In this document: piece after piece, positions 35,383 through 43,977 of the stretch
Layout of the letters: each line of letters opens with the position of its first letter
How positions within the stretch are numbered: the first letter of the stretch is position 1
Source of the DNA: Labilibacter sediminis
GTDB lineage: Bacteria > Bacteroidota > Bacteroidia > Bacteroidales > Marinilabiliaceae
Direction: 5' to 3'
DNA length: 64,000 nt
NCBI RefSeq assembly: GCF_005877885.1
Contig: NZ_VCHY01000002.1
Location: 62,001-126,000 of the forward strand
The notes under the pieces: model-generated
Seen by the model: the letters and a program-made list of their open reading frames with translations, nothing else
Told to the model about the DNA's origin: nothing
Databases searched by the model: none
Made by a program: the position numbers and the translations under genes

Positions 35383-36138
35383 ATGAACATTGTAGGAATC
35401 ATACCTAGTAGATATAGTTCGAGCCGCTTACCAGGTAAACCTTTAGCTATGATTGGTGATAAACCAATGGTGCAGTGGGTTTACGAGAACTGTAAAAAGG
35501 GGCTTGAGCATGTTTTTGTTGCCACAGATGATGAGCGAATTGTAAAAGCCGTTGAAGCTTTTGGCGGAAAAGCTGTAATGACCAGTATTGATCATACCAG
35601 CGGAACTGATCGTTGTGCCGAAGCTGCTGAAAAAATTCAGGAGAAATACGGTATTTCTACCGATGTAGTCATCAACATCCAGGGCGACGAACCATTTTTC
35701 GAAGCAGAACAACTTAACGACATTAAAGCCTGCTTTGAAAATCCGGACACACAAATTGCAACCTTAATTCAGGAAGCCAAAGATCTGGATCAGGTATTAA
35801 GCCAAAGCGAAGTAAAAGTTGTTCTTAACAATTGGGGCGAAGGTATTTATTTTAGCCGTTCTCCTATCCCGTTTTTAAGAAATGTGGATCAAAAAGATTG
35901 GATGAAAACCCAAACTTTTTATCGTCACCTGGGAATATATGCCTACCGCATGGATATCTTAAAACAAATTGTTAAGCTGGAGCAATCATCACTCGAAAAA
36001 GCTGAATCGTTAGAGCAACTACGCTGGATTGAAAACGGATTTCCGGTTACCTGTGTTGTAACTGATTTAGAAGAAACCATGTGCGTAGATACTCCTGAAG
36101 ATTTAATCAAAGCCAATAAATTCATACAATCTTTATAA
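35383..36138 (+). CDS. kdsB: CMP-Kdo (3-deoxy-manno-octulosonate) cytidylyltransferase
   Basis: A 251-residue enzyme activating Kdo, or here probably Kdo8N, with CTP before transfer to lipid A. I choose ATG 35383 because MNIVGIIPSRYSSSRLPGKPL is the family N-terminus and the extra upstream codons (from 35350) fall within the heptad repeat. Signatures are the Rossmann/pyrophosphorylase loop PSRYSSSRLPGKPL, VINIQGDEPFFEAEQL, YFSRSPIPFLRN, RHLGIYAYR and ESLEQLRWIENGF. The end is 1 base from the start of the kdsC-like gene. Shewanella KdsB prefers Kdo8N; whether this one does cannot be read from the sequence. Confidence 0.93.
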   Translation: MNIVGIIPSRYSSSRLPGKPLAMIGDKPMVQWVYENCKKGLEHVFVATDDERIVKAVEAFGGKAVMTSIDHTSGTDRCAEAAEKIQEKYGISTDVVINIQGDEPFFEAEQLNDIKACFENPDTQIATLIQEAKDLDQVLSQSEVKVVLNNWGEGIYFSRSPIPFLRNVDQKDWMKTQTFYRHLGIYAYRMDILKQIVKLEQSSLEKAESLEQLRWIENGFPVTCVVTDLEETMCVDTPEDLIKANKFIQSL

Positions 36139-36139
36139 T

Positions 36140-36814
36140 ATGAATATACAAGAGCAATTTGAAAAAATTGGAGGAACCTTTATCACTCCTGAAATTGAGT
36201 TAAGGAAGAAGCTTTCTAAAATTAAAGCTTATATATTCGATTGGGATGGCGTTTTTAACAACGGATCAAAAATAGGCGATGAAGGCAGTAACTTTTCGGA
36301 ACCGGATGCTATGGGACTTAACATGCTAAAGCTCGATTACTGGTTACGTGAAGGCAAAGTTCCTTACACCTTTATTGTCACCGGAGAAGAAAATAAAAGC
36401 GCACAATTCTTGGCGCAACGCGAGCATATGAATGCCGCTTTTTATCGCTGTAAATTTAAGGTAAAAGCACTTGAGCGCATCTGTATTAACTATCAGCTAA
36501 CGCCTGATGAAATTGCTTTTGTTTTTGATGATATTTTAGATGTGGAACTGGCACGTTCTTGTGGTGTCAGCTTTCAGATTAGCCGAAATGCCAATCCAAT
36601 TTTTAATCAGTATCTCGAAGACAATAAGAGCTGTGATTACCGAACTGGTCATACCGGTGGTAATTTTGGAGTAAGAGAAGTTAGCGAACTAATTATTGGA
36701 CTAACCGGAAGCTTGCCAAATGCCATTGAAACACGCATTGAATTCACAGGCGATTACACAAAATATCTTAACGACAGAGATCTAATTAAAACAGTTTGCG
36801 AACCTGTTGTTTAA
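36140..36814 (+). CDS. HAD-family phosphatase, KdsC-like (Kdo-8-P phosphatase)
   Basis: 224 residues. Motif I is FDWDGVFNNG (nucleophile Asp34, acid/base Asp36). Motif II Thr is in FIVTGEEN, motif III Lys is in KFKVKALE, and motif IV is VFDDILDVELA. This is the compact C0 HAD plan of KdsC, which removes phosphate from Kdo-8-phosphate. It is about 40 residues longer than typical KdsC owing to an N-terminal extension and a C-terminal tail (ETRIEFTGDYTKYLNDRDLIKT). It follows kdsB by 1 base and is the last gene of the cluster, with a strong terminator after it. Confidence 0.85.
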   Translation: MNIQEQFEKIGGTFITPEIELRKKLSKIKAYIFDWDGVFNNGSKIGDEGSNFSEPDAMGLNMLKLDYWLREGKVPYTFIVTGEENKSAQFLAQREHMNAAFYRCKFKVKALERICINYQLTPDEIAFVFDDILDVELARSCGVSFQISRNANPIFNQYLEDNKSCDYRTGHTGGNFGVREVSELIIGLTGSLPNAIETRIEFTGDYTKYLNDRDLIKTVCEPVV

Positions 36815-36823
36815 AAATTTATT

Positions 36824-36865
36824 CAATTGTCAGTGAAAGATTAGTCTTTCCTGACAATTGTTTTC
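36824..36865 (+). terminator. Terminator of the Kdo8N cluster
   Basis: CAATTGTCAG (36824-36833) pairs with CTGACAATTG (36851-36860), with an inner AAAGA/TCTTT extension, followed by TTTT. It is 10 bases after the kdsC-like stop codon. Confidence 0.85.
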
Positions 36866-37033
36866 TCCTCCTTCCTTTCTCATCTTTTCTTATTAGCTGT
36901 GAGCCAAAACAACTATACTTAAATCCCCTATAATAGGGATTGCAAGCCTCCACTCTATCCGTTAATTTTGTTATCTGGAATCATTCTAAACAAAACACCA
37001 TGTCTCTAAACAATAAAAGGATGTAATCGTTAT

Positions 37034-37408
37034 ATGAATAAGATGAAAGAGATCGGTACAAAATCAGTTAACGGACATATGTTTACATGTAGCAAATGCG
37101 ATAAAATTCATTTTGAGTTTAATCAGATTGGCATTGACTTCTCTTCAATTGATATTTTAAGAGATTTTTATAATTATTTAGTAAAAATTGATGGCGTTGA
37201 GTTTGAAACTCTTAATAAAAAGACAACTTATCAACGGAAAATTCACATTCCATTTCCGAATACGGCCATCAAACTCTTATTATCGCTAAATGATCTTAAC
37301 GAACTGATAACTCTTATACATAAATTCATTCATAAATATAATTTAAAAGTACAGAAGAGAGTTTTTATGCGAAAGTTATCGAACATTTCGTCCAAACAGT
37401 TGAATTAA
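37034..37408 (+). CDS. Small conserved-looking protein of unknown function with a CxxC motif
   Basis: 124 residues. A single CxxC (FTCSKCDKIHFEFNQIGIDF) sits near the N-terminus, followed by a helical region with HIPFPNTAIKLLLSLNDLNELITLIHKFI. The style resembles short Bacteroidota-specific proteins in which a zinc-knuckle-like start precedes a helical body. I do not recognise a named family with confidence. The start may be Met1 or Met4. It is isolated, with a terminator upstream and 178 bases before pflB. Confidence 0.7.
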   Translation: MNKMKEIGTKSVNGHMFTCSKCDKIHFEFNQIGIDFSSIDILRDFYNYLVKIDGVEFETLNKKTTYQRKIHIPFPNTAIKLLLSLNDLNELITLIHKFIHKYNLKVQKRVFMRKLSNISSKQLN

Positions 37409-37441
37409 ATTATAAAAATCATTTTTAACAATTATTTACTT

Positions 37442-37461
37442 TTAGGTAATTCATTACCTAA
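37442..37461. promoter_or_regulatory. 20-bp perfect inverted repeat upstream of pflB
   Basis: TTAGGTAAT-TC-ATTACCTAA, 9-bp arms with a 2-base centre. The tiny loop and missing T-run argue against a terminator for the preceding gene. It looks like a homodimeric regulator operator, 126 bases ahead of the pflB start. Confidence 0.5.
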
Positions 37462-37522
37462 TTTACCTGATTAGTAAACTCATACAAGCTATCTTCCAAT
37501 TTAAATACTGAATTACAAGGAT

Positions 37523-37571
37523 AAAATCTTTACTTACAGATTTTATATCTAGATATTTAGCTATACTTTTG
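37523..37571 (+). promoter_or_regulatory. pflB promoter with overlapping palindromes
   Basis: The -7 box TACTTTTG (37564-37571) matches TAnnTTTG. A TTTT at 37541-37544 lies at the -33 position with a 19-base spacer. Two palindromes overlap it: AAAATCT...AGATTTT (37523-37529 and 37538-37544) and the perfect 12-mer ATATCTAGATAT (37545-37556) between the two boxes. A protein bound there would occlude RNA polymerase, so anaerobic control by a repressor is plausible (inference). Confidence 0.5.
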
Positions 37572-37586
37572 CAAAAAATTTAAAAA

Positions 37587-39815
37587 ATGGAAACAAAAGA
37601 TTTTGTAGCGGGAAATTGGTGTAATGCCATTGACGTTAGAGATTTTGTAAAGCAAAACATTTCTCCATATACCGGAGATTACTCATTTTTAGAAAAAGCC
37701 AGCCCTAAAACTAAAAAGCTTTGGGATGCTTGTCTTGCAGCTTTAAAGGAAGAGCGTGCAAACAACGGGTTAAGAAGCGTAGATACTGAAATTGTATCAA
37801 CAGTTAATTCTTTTCCTGCCGGATACATTGACAAGGATAACGAAGTAATCGTAGGATTACAAACAGATGAGTTGCTGAAGAGAGCTATGAAACCTTATGG
37901 TGGTTTTAAAGTCGTTCAAAAGGCGTTATCAGAGCATGGTCTTCGCCCTTCTGATATGGTAACTGAAGCCTTCGGCAAATATACAAAAACACACAACGAT
38001 GGTGTTTTTGATGCTTATACTGATGAAATTAGAAAGTTTCGCTCGCTTGGTTTTTTAACAGGTTTACCTGATAATTATGCCCGCGGACGTATTATTGGTG
38101 ATTACCGTCGTGTAGCTTTGTATGGTATTAACCGATTGATAGAAGCTAAAAAAGAAGACCTGAGAGGAATTACAGGTCCTATGAGTGATGCTACAATCCG
38201 ATTAAGAGAAGAGGTTAGCGAACAAATTAAATCGCTTAACGAGATGATTGAGATGGGTAAAAGATATGACCTTGATCTTTCTCGCCCTGCCGAAAACGGA
38301 AAAGAAGCAGTACAATGGACATACATGGCTTACCTGGCTGCTGTTAAGGAGCAGGACGGTGCAGCAATGTCGTTAGGTAGTGTATCTTCATTTTTAGATA
38401 TTTATATCAACAGAGATTTACAAGCGGGTATCATTTCTGAGCAAGATGCGCAGGAATATATTGACCAATTTGTAATGAAACTACGTATGGTTCGTCACCT
38501 TAGAATGGAAGCTTACGAGCAAATTTTTGCCGGAGATCCTACCTGGGTAACTGAGTCGATAGGTGGAATGTTAGTAGATGGAAGAAGTAAAGTAACCAAA
38601 ACTTCATTCCGTTTCTTAAATACATTGTACAACCTGGGGCCTTCACCAGAACCAAACATTACAATCCTTTGGTCGAACAGCTTACCACAAGGATTTAAAG
38701 ATTTTTGTGCGAAAGTATCCATCGATACATCATCTATCCAATACGAAAATGATGACTTAATGCGTTGTCATCGCGATAGTGATGATTATGGTATCGCTTG
38801 TTGTGTATCATTCCAGGAGCTGGGAAAACACATACAGTTTTTTGGTGCACGTACCAACCTGGCCAAAACATTATTGTTAGCACTTAACCAGGGAAGATGT
38901 GAAAACACAGGAACTCCTATGGTTGACGGCATTCCGTCAATGGCTAACGATGAGTACCTTGATTACGATAAAGTAATGGAGCACTTTAAAATATCCATGA
39001 AAGAAGTTGCTCGTGTATATAACGAATCAATGAATATTATTCATTATATGCACGACAAGTACTACTACGAGAAAGCTCAGATGTCATTAATCGATACCAA
39101 TCCAAAAATTAACTTAGCTTATGGTATCGCCGGCCTTTCAATTGTAGCTGACTCATTATCTGCCATTAAGCACGCCAAGGTAAAACCAATTAGAAACGAA
39201 GACGGATTAACAGTTGACTTCCAAATTGAAGGTGATTATCCTAAGTATGGTAACGATGACGACCGTGTTGATTTAATTGCACGTAGCTTGGTAAACCACT
39301 TCAGCGAAGAGCTTAAAAAACTGAATGTATATAAAGATGCAAATCCTACTTTATCAGTGCTAACCATTACTTCAAACGTTGTTTATGGTAAGAAAACAGG
39401 AGCTACTCCTGACGGTAGAGCTAAAGGTGTTGCTTTTGCTCCGGGAGCAAACCCAATGCACGGTAGAGATACTCACGGTGCTATTGCTTCTTTAAACTCT
39501 GTGGCAAAAATTGATTACCAGGATTCGCAAGATGGTATTTCTAATACTTTCTCAATTGTACCTAAATCACTTGGTTCAAACGAAGAAGAAAGAATTAGCA
39601 ACCTTGTAGCTGCCTTAGACGGATACTTTGGAAAGAATGCCCAACACTTAAATGTAAATGTGTTAAACCGTGAATTACTTCAGGATGCTATGGAAAATCC
39701 GGAAGAATATCCACAGTTAACCATTAGGGTATCTGGATATGCTGTAAACTTTATACGTTTATCGCGTGAGCAACAGCAAGAAGTATTATCTCGTTCGTTC
39801 CACGATTCTATGTAA
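37587..39815 (+). CDS. pflB: Pyruvate formate-lyase
   Basis: A 742-residue glycyl-radical enzyme converting pyruvate and CoA to acetyl-CoA and formate during anaerobic growth. The active-site pair Cys405-Cys406 is in GIACCVSF. The radical glycine is Gly717 in RVSGYAVNF near the C-terminus. The N-terminus ([20 protein letters not shown] ... [11 protein letters not shown]) and the length match PFL rather than glycerol or choline dehydratases. The activase gene and a formate channel follow, confirming the role. It has its own promoter and is O2-sensitive by family nature. Confidence 0.97.
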   Translation: METKDFVAGNWCNAIDVRDFVKQNISPYTGDYSFLEKASPKTKKLWDACLAALKEERANNGLRSVDTEIVSTVNSFPAGYIDKDNEVIVGLQTDELLKRAMKPYGGFKVVQKALSEHGLRPSDMVTEAFGKYTKTHNDGVFDAYTDEIRKFRSLGFLTGLPDNYARGRIIGDYRRVALYGINRLIEAKKEDLRGITGPMSDATIRLREEVSEQIKSLNEMIEMGKRYDLDLSRPAENGKEAVQWTYMAYLAAVKEQDGAAMSLGSVSSFLDIYINRDLQAGIISEQDAQEYIDQFVMKLRMVRHLRMEAYEQIFAGDPTWVTESIGGMLVDGRSKVTKTSFRFLNTLYNLGPSPEPNITILWSNSLPQGFKDFCAKVSIDTSSIQYENDDLMRCHRDSDDYGIACCVSFQELGKHIQFFGARTNLAKTLLLALNQGRCENTGTPMVDGIPSMANDEYLDYDKVMEHFKISMKEVARVYNESMNIIHYMHDKYYYEKAQMSLIDTNPKINLAYGIAGLSIVADSLSAIKHAKVKPIRNEDGLTVDFQIEGDYPKYGNDDDRVDLIARSLVNHFSEELKKLNVYKDANPTLSVLTITSNVVYGKKTGATPDGRAKGVAFAPGANPMHGRDTHGAIASLNSVAKIDYQDSQDGISNTFSIVPKSLGSNEEERISNLVAALDGYFGKNAQHLNVNVLNRELLQDAMENPEEYPQLTIRVSGYAVNFIRLSREQQQEVLSRSFHDSM

Positions 39816-39821
39816 TCGAAT

Positions 39822-39856
39822 AGTATAAAGTATTAAGACGAAAGTATAAAGACTTT
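39822..39856. repeat. 7-nt-period repeat just after pflB
   Basis: Five heptamers in register: AGTATAA, AGTATTA, AGACGAA, AGTATAA, AGACTTT, beginning 7 bases after the stop. They are near-identical to the repeat after kdnB (35269-35310). Sixteen of 19 bases (39835-39853) can pair with the repeat before pflA (39944-39962). Confidence 0.75.
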
Positions 39857-39863
39857 TCTTATG

Positions 39864-39893
39864 TATTCCCGGTCTAATTAATTAGACTGGGAA
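39864..39893 (+). terminator. Hairpin between pflB and pflA
   Basis: ATTCCCGGTCTAATT pairs with AATTAGACTGGGAAT with one mismatch, making a nearly continuous palindrome. The following bases (CTTCGTTTAA) are weakly T-rich. It probably limits read-through so that pflB is made in excess over pflA. Confidence 0.6.
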
Positions 39894-39907
39894 TCTTCGT
39901 TTAATAC

Positions 39908-39915
39908 TATCTTTG
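39908..39915 (+). promoter_or_regulatory. Candidate -7 box for pflA
   Basis: TATCTTTG is an exact match to TAnnTTTG, 52 bases before the pflA ATG and after the hairpin. It is the same 8-mer as the helicase box at 11198. No clear -33 element is seen. Confidence 0.4.
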
Positions 39916-39943
39916 CATTTTCGTTTTTTATGATGTTAATATT

Positions 39944-39964
39944 GTCTTTTATCTTTTGTCTTAA
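39944..39964. repeat. 7-nt-period repeat upstream of pflA
   Basis: Heptamers GTCTTTT, ATCTTTT, GTCTTAA end 3 bases before ATG 39968. The first 19 bases are identical to 32804-32822 upstream of kdnA. Confidence 0.7.
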
Positions 39965-39967
39965 GTT

Positions 39968-40705
39968 ATGAATACACTAAAAGTACATTCTATTGAATCA
40001 TTTGGTACGCATGACGGGCCAGGCATCAGAATGGTTATTTTTTTACAGGGATGTAATTTAAAATGTCTGTATTGCCACAATCCGGATACCATTAAATTAC
40101 AAGGAGGTAGCGAGTACGAGATTGATGACTTGGTAAAACGAGCCATCAACATGAAACCTTACTTTGGCAAACTAGGCGGTGTAACTATTTCAGGAGGAGA
40201 ACCTTTATTGCAAAGCAAAGCATTGATCCCTCTTTTTAAAGCTCTAAAGGCTGAAGATATACATACTAACATCGACACCAATGGTTCTGTTTTTAATGCC
40301 TCTGCTCAGGAACTTATAGATCATCATGCAGACTTATTAATGATTGATGTTAAAAATACGGATGAAGCAGGTTATCATCAACTGACAGGCGGTATTGGTA
40401 TTGACAAAGTTTTAAAACTGGTTGAACATCGCGAAGCAACTCAAAAACCTTTTTGGTTGAGGTATGTACTTATACCAGGCCATACGGATTCGGATGAACA
40501 GTTAAATACCTTAATTGAAAGATATTCTAAATTTGAATATTGCGACAAAATTGAGATTCAACCTTATCATCACCTTGGCATTCACAAATGGGAAGCCTTA
40601 GGCGAAGAATACCAACTAAAGGATGTGAAAGAAAACACTCCTGAGCAAATAGAAAGAGTGAAGAATCTTCTTACACCTTACTTTAAAGAAGTAAAAATCA
40701 ACTAA
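39968..40705 (+). CDS. pflA: Pyruvate formate-lyase activating enzyme
   Basis: A 245-residue radical-SAM enzyme that abstracts hydrogen from the PFL glycine. The [4Fe-4S]/SAM motif CNLKCLYC is in FLQGCNLKCLYCHN, and the SAM-contacting GGE motif is in VTISGGEPLLQ. FGTHDGPGIRMVIF is the family N-terminus. The length and the position directly after pflB are typical. It is separated from pflB by its own hairpin and -7 box. Confidence 0.95.
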   Translation: MNTLKVHSIESFGTHDGPGIRMVIFLQGCNLKCLYCHNPDTIKLQGGSEYEIDDLVKRAINMKPYFGKLGGVTISGGEPLLQSKALIPLFKALKAEDIHTNIDTNGSVFNASAQELIDHHADLLMIDVKNTDEAGYHQLTGGIGIDKVLKLVEHREATQKPFWLRYVLIPGHTDSDEQLNTLIERYSKFEYCDKIEIQPYHHLGIHKWEALGEEYQLKDVKENTPEQIERVKNLLTPYFKEVKIN

Positions 40706-40752
40706 CTGTTAACAGTGATCAATTAGCACTGATCAGTTAACAGTTAAAAGTA
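40704..40752. repeat. 7-nt-period palindromic repeat at the pflA stop codon
   Basis: Heptamers AACTGTT, AACAGTG, ATCAATT, AGCACTG, ATCAGTT, AACAGTT, AAAAGTA overlap the pflA TAA. The block is also an inverted repeat (AACTGTTAAC with GTTAACAGTT, TGATCA with TGATCA), so it can form a long hairpin and may act as a transcript 3' end. Confidence 0.65.
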
Positions 40753-40945
40753 AATTCATAATTTACACCAATTTTATTATGAAGTGAGCTTTAAGAAATT
40801 TTAGAATTATTGCTTTAGTATAAGGGGAAAAATAGAGGTATAGCATATCTATGGCGATATTTTGTAACGATGCAGAAAAGCGATAAAATAGAATTATGAA
40901 GCTCAGTTCATGGTAATATTGGTATTAAAACTCACAATTAATAAG

Positions 40946-41731
40946 ATGAGCTTAAATTCTCCCAAAGAGATCATAAAAATAGCCGGTAATCTGGCTATTG
41001 AAAAAGATAATTACTCAGCAAAAAAAATATTAACACTAAGTTTCTTAGGTGGTGCTTATATTGCCATTGGAGGTTTACTTTCAATATTAATAGGAGGTGG
41101 TATTCCGGGTATTGCTGCCGAAAATCCAGGTATTGCCAAATTCTTATTTGGCGCGGCCTTTCCGGTTGGACTAATGATGGTAGTGATGGCTGGTGCCGAA
41201 CTTTTTACAGGTAACAATGCCTACTTTATGCCTAATGTTCTTAGCGGCCGGCAAAAGTGGACAGCTCCTTTACGCAACTGGGGATTGGTGTATGTTGGCA
41301 ATTTTATAGGTGCAATTTTTGTAGCATATATCCTCACTCACCTTACCGGTGTTCTTGCATCTGATCCATGGTCGGGTGTAGTTGAAAACATTGCCATTGG
41401 AAAAACATCTAATCCGTTTTTCAAAACACTGATTAAAGGAATTGGCGCTAACTGGCTGGTATGTCTGGCCCTTTGGATGGGAATGTCCGCTCAACATACC
41501 AGCGGAAAAATCATGGGTATTTGGTGGCCTGTTATGACCTTTGTTGCCTTAGGTTTTGAACACTCCATAGCCAACATGTTTTTTATACCGCTGGCAATTT
41601 TTGAAGGTGCTGATATTAGCTGGACTAGCTTTATAATAAACAACTTAATACCAGCAACCATTGGTAATATTATTGGAGGTGCTTTTTTTGTCGGTACTAT
41701 TTACTGGTATGCCTACGAGAAAAACAACTAA
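40946..41731 (+). CDS. focA: Formate/nitrite transporter family channel (FocA-like)
   Basis: A pentameric FNT channel, 261 residues from ATG 40946. I prefer this start to 40910 because MSLNSPKEIIKIAGNLAIEK is the usual amphipathic N-terminus. Six transmembrane helices are predicted. Family marks include GAAFPVGLMMVVMAGAELFTGNN, NFIGAIFVAYILTHLTG, GIGANWLVCLALWMG, FEHSIANMFFIPLAIF and GNIIGGAFFVGTIYWYAY. It should export formate made by the adjacent PFL and may re-import it when acid builds up. A strong terminator follows. Confidence 0.93.
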   Translation: MSLNSPKEIIKIAGNLAIEKDNYSAKKILTLSFLGGAYIAIGGLLSILIGGGIPGIAAENPGIAKFLFGAAFPVGLMMVVMAGAELFTGNNAYFMPNVLSGRQKWTAPLRNWGLVYVGNFIGAIFVAYILTHLTGVLASDPWSGVVENIAIGKTSNPFFKTLIKGIGANWLVCLALWMGMSAQHTSGKIMGIWWPVMTFVALGFEHSIANMFFIPLAIFEGADISWTSFIINNLIPATIGNIIGGAFFVGTIYWYAYEKNN

Positions 41732-41762
41732 GGTATACTTGAAAAATGATATACAGCCTTAT

Positions 41763-41792
41763 AAAAAGTGATCAATTCGATCACTTTTTTTT
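41763..41792 (+). terminator. Terminator of focA
   Basis: AAAGTGATC (41765-41773) pairs with GATCACTTT (41779-41787) around AATTC, followed by T to 41792. It is 32 bases after the focA stop. Confidence 0.85.
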
Positions 41793-41948
41793 ATATCCTA
41801 TAATCATCTCCTCACTAAAAAACAACATATCCTGATAACATTTTATATGCATTTTTTCTGAGTATCTGATAATAGTTTTTCTAAAGAAAACTATGTTTCA
41901 ATTAACTTGTTGTACTTTTACATAGCATATCAACAAAAACCTATAACC

Positions 41949-42518
41949 ATGAAAAACTTACTTCTACTTCTTATTTGTTTGTGTTGCATTATTGGAAATA
42001 CCCATGCTCAAACTACAAACAACGAAAACAACCAACAAGAATCAACAAAAAACAAAAGCTTTAAAGACAAACTTTATACGGGAGGTAGCTTTGGGTTATC
42101 TGGTAATTTTAGCGACTACCTGTCTTTAAGAGTTAGTCCAATTATTGGTGCCCGCATTTCACCTAAGTTTTATACCGGATTAGGCTTTGAATACATATAC
42201 ACCAAAGATACAAGATACTCCAAAGACATTTCTTCCAATGATTATGGAGGCCGATTTTTTGGACAGTACAACTTTGTACCACAGCTATTTGCTCATGCCG
42301 AATTTGCCGGCTACAGCTACGAATCATTTTTTATAACAGGTGATAAAGCCGGCCGAAACTTTGTTCCTTTTATTTGGCTGGGAGGAGGCTATCGGCAATA
42401 CATCGGCAAAAATAGCTTTATTTCAGCCCGTTTATTATTTGACGTACTTCAGGATAAAAACAGCCCGTATGATGCAGGCGAACCTGTATTTAGCATTGGA
42501 GTTGGCGTAGGACTATAA
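41949..42518 (+). CDS. Predicted secreted outer-membrane beta-barrel-like protein, unknown function
   Basis: A 189-residue frame from ATG 41949. The frame extends to 41907, but MKNLLLLLICLCCIIGNTHAQ is the clear signal peptide. A short Asn/Gln/Lys linker is followed by alternating aromatic-rich beta strands (GGSFGLSGNFSDYLSLRVSPIIGARI, GLGFEYIYTKDTRYS, GGRFFGQYNFV, FAHAEFAGYSYE, ISARLLFDVLQ, FSIGVGVGL). This is the pattern of an 8-stranded outer-membrane barrel like OmpA/OprF minus their periplasmic domain. No family is recognised. The next gene starts 27 bases later, so the two may be an operon. Confidence 0.7.
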   Translation: MKNLLLLLICLCCIIGNTHAQTTNNENNQQESTKNKSFKDKLYTGGSFGLSGNFSDYLSLRVSPIIGARISPKFYTGLGFEYIYTKDTRYSKDISSNDYGGRFFGQYNFVPQLFAHAEFAGYSYESFFITGDKAGRNFVPFIWLGGGYRQYIGKNSFISARLLFDVLQDKNSPYDAGEPVFSIGVGVGL

Positions 42519-42545
42519 GCTAACCCCATAATTCAACCTCTACTT

Positions 42546-43883
42546 ATGAAGAAATTACTGTTCATACTACCATTGATTATAAGCATTGCAGCAATTAATG
42601 CACAAGAATATACCGGAATACATACCAGCAATTATTTTCCTCTGCAAAACATTAGCAACAATCCTTCAGGCATTGTAACAGACTCGGCAAAATGGCACGT
42701 TAATATATTTTCCGGGCAAATCATTTTTGTTAACGATATCAATGCACAACAGGGGGATGATTACAAGAAATTGGCAAACATGGGTATACTCAGTCTTGAT
42801 AAATTATTAACATCAACCAATAATGCCACAGTAATTTCAGGCAATATTTTATTTCCTTCTGTATCTTATAAATGGAATCACAAAAATGCCATTTCCATGC
42901 ATCTTGATTTAAGAGCAAACGGAATCTTCAGATCATCGCATACTAATATTTCCGATTTATTTTCTGATGTAAAAACACCCGATAATTTGGAAGACCTGAA
43001 AGATGAAAATCTAAAAGGAGTAGTCAATACATGGACAGAATATAACATTACCTATTCGCGTTTATTAGTTGAAAACGAAAAACATATCCTTGCCGGTGGT
43101 ATTACACTTAAGTTTTTACAAGGCGGTGGTTCAGGTTACTTTGATATGGATGGCATCGATGTTAGTTATGATAAAGATAAAATTAAGCATCTGGAATTTG
43201 ATTTAACCTATGCCTTCAATGAAACCTTATGGGATATTACCGAAGATGGCAAAATTAAATTTGATGGCGATGAAGGGTTTGGTGCAAATATTGGTCTGTC
43301 CTACTTTTATAAGAGCACTAACCAACCGCATAAACCTTACTTATTTAAAGCAGGATTATCTGTTCGCGACATCGGCTATATAAGGCATAAAAGCGACCGA
43401 GGTAACAAAACATACCACGTTAGCATGGATGATGTTCCTTATAGCAGGTTTCAGGGAGTAGAAACCATTGAAGCATTTATTGATTCTGTTAGAAGCTCTG
43501 TTGATTTTAAGGAGATCAGAAACGGATCGTACAACCTTGGTTTACCAACTACATTTCTTTTAAATGTAGATTACTGCCATACGCCAAAACTATTTTTAAA
43601 TGCAACTCTAAACTATCAGCCAAGTGTATATAAAAATGTAGTTAAAAGCTTTAAAGCTAACTTTTTTAAGATGACACTTACACCTCGTTTCGAGAATCGA
43701 ACATGGGGATTTTACTTGCCTTTAGCTCACCAAAATTATTTAGGCTTTAGCGCTGGTTTAGCTGCCAGATGGAAGAGCATTTTTATGGGATCGACTACAC
43801 TTGTTAGCAATATATTTAAAGACGATCCGGATTTTAGTCAGTTTTATTTCGGATTTAATATACCTATTGGTAAGTCGAATTAA
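42546..43883 (+). CDS. Secreted outer-membrane-type protein (DUF5723-like), unknown function
   Basis: 445 residues with a signal peptide (MKKLLFILPLIISIAAINAQ). The sequence is beta-rich, with the N-terminal pattern of surface proteins I associate with DUF5723 (YFPLQNISNNPSGIVTDSAKWHVNIFS). Membrane-type strands continue along the length and it ends in FSQFYFGFNIPIGKSN. This is probably an outer-membrane barrel of the PorV/FadL-like size range, but its role is not known. It lies 27 bases after the preceding barrel-like gene. Confidence 0.65.
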   Translation: MKKLLFILPLIISIAAINAQEYTGIHTSNYFPLQNISNNPSGIVTDSAKWHVNIFSGQIIFVNDINAQQGDDYKKLANMGILSLDKLLTSTNNATVISGNILFPSVSYKWNHKNAISMHLDLRANGIFRSSHTNISDLFSDVKTPDNLEDLKDENLKGVVNTWTEYNITYSRLLVENEKHILAGGITLKFLQGGGSGYFDMDGIDVSYDKDKIKHLEFDLTYAFNETLWDITEDGKIKFDGDEGFGANIGLSYFYKSTNQPHKPYLFKAGLSVRDIGYIRHKSDRGNKTYHVSMDDVPYSRFQGVETIEAFIDSVRSSVDFKEIRNGSYNLGLPTTFLLNVDYCHTPKLFLNATLNYQPSVYKNVVKSFKANFFKMTLTPRFENRTWGFYLPLAHQNYLGFSAGLAARWKSIFMGSTTLVSNIFKDDPDFSQFYFGFNIPIGKSN

Positions 43884-43952
43884 AACTACTCCTCTAAAGT
43901 TAATTTATTTCCACAGAGAAGATACATATCTATAGCATATAACATTAAACCT

Positions 43953-43977
43953 TTTACTACTCCAAAGGAGTAGTAAA
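43953..43977. other. Perfect 11-bp inverted repeat
   Basis: TTTACTACTCC, AAA, GGAGTAGTAAA, located 70 bases after one gene and 102 bases before the next. There is no T-run after it, so it could be a regulator site for the lactate-dehydrogenase-like gene or a weak terminator. Confidence 0.45.

Noticed and set aside
40910-40945. Upstream start for focA
   Set aside because: The extra 12 residues are not found at the typical FNT N-terminus; ATG 40946 fits better.
43953-43977. Strong intrinsic terminator
   Set aside because: The stem is perfect but no T-run follows on either strand, so a terminator is not well supported.
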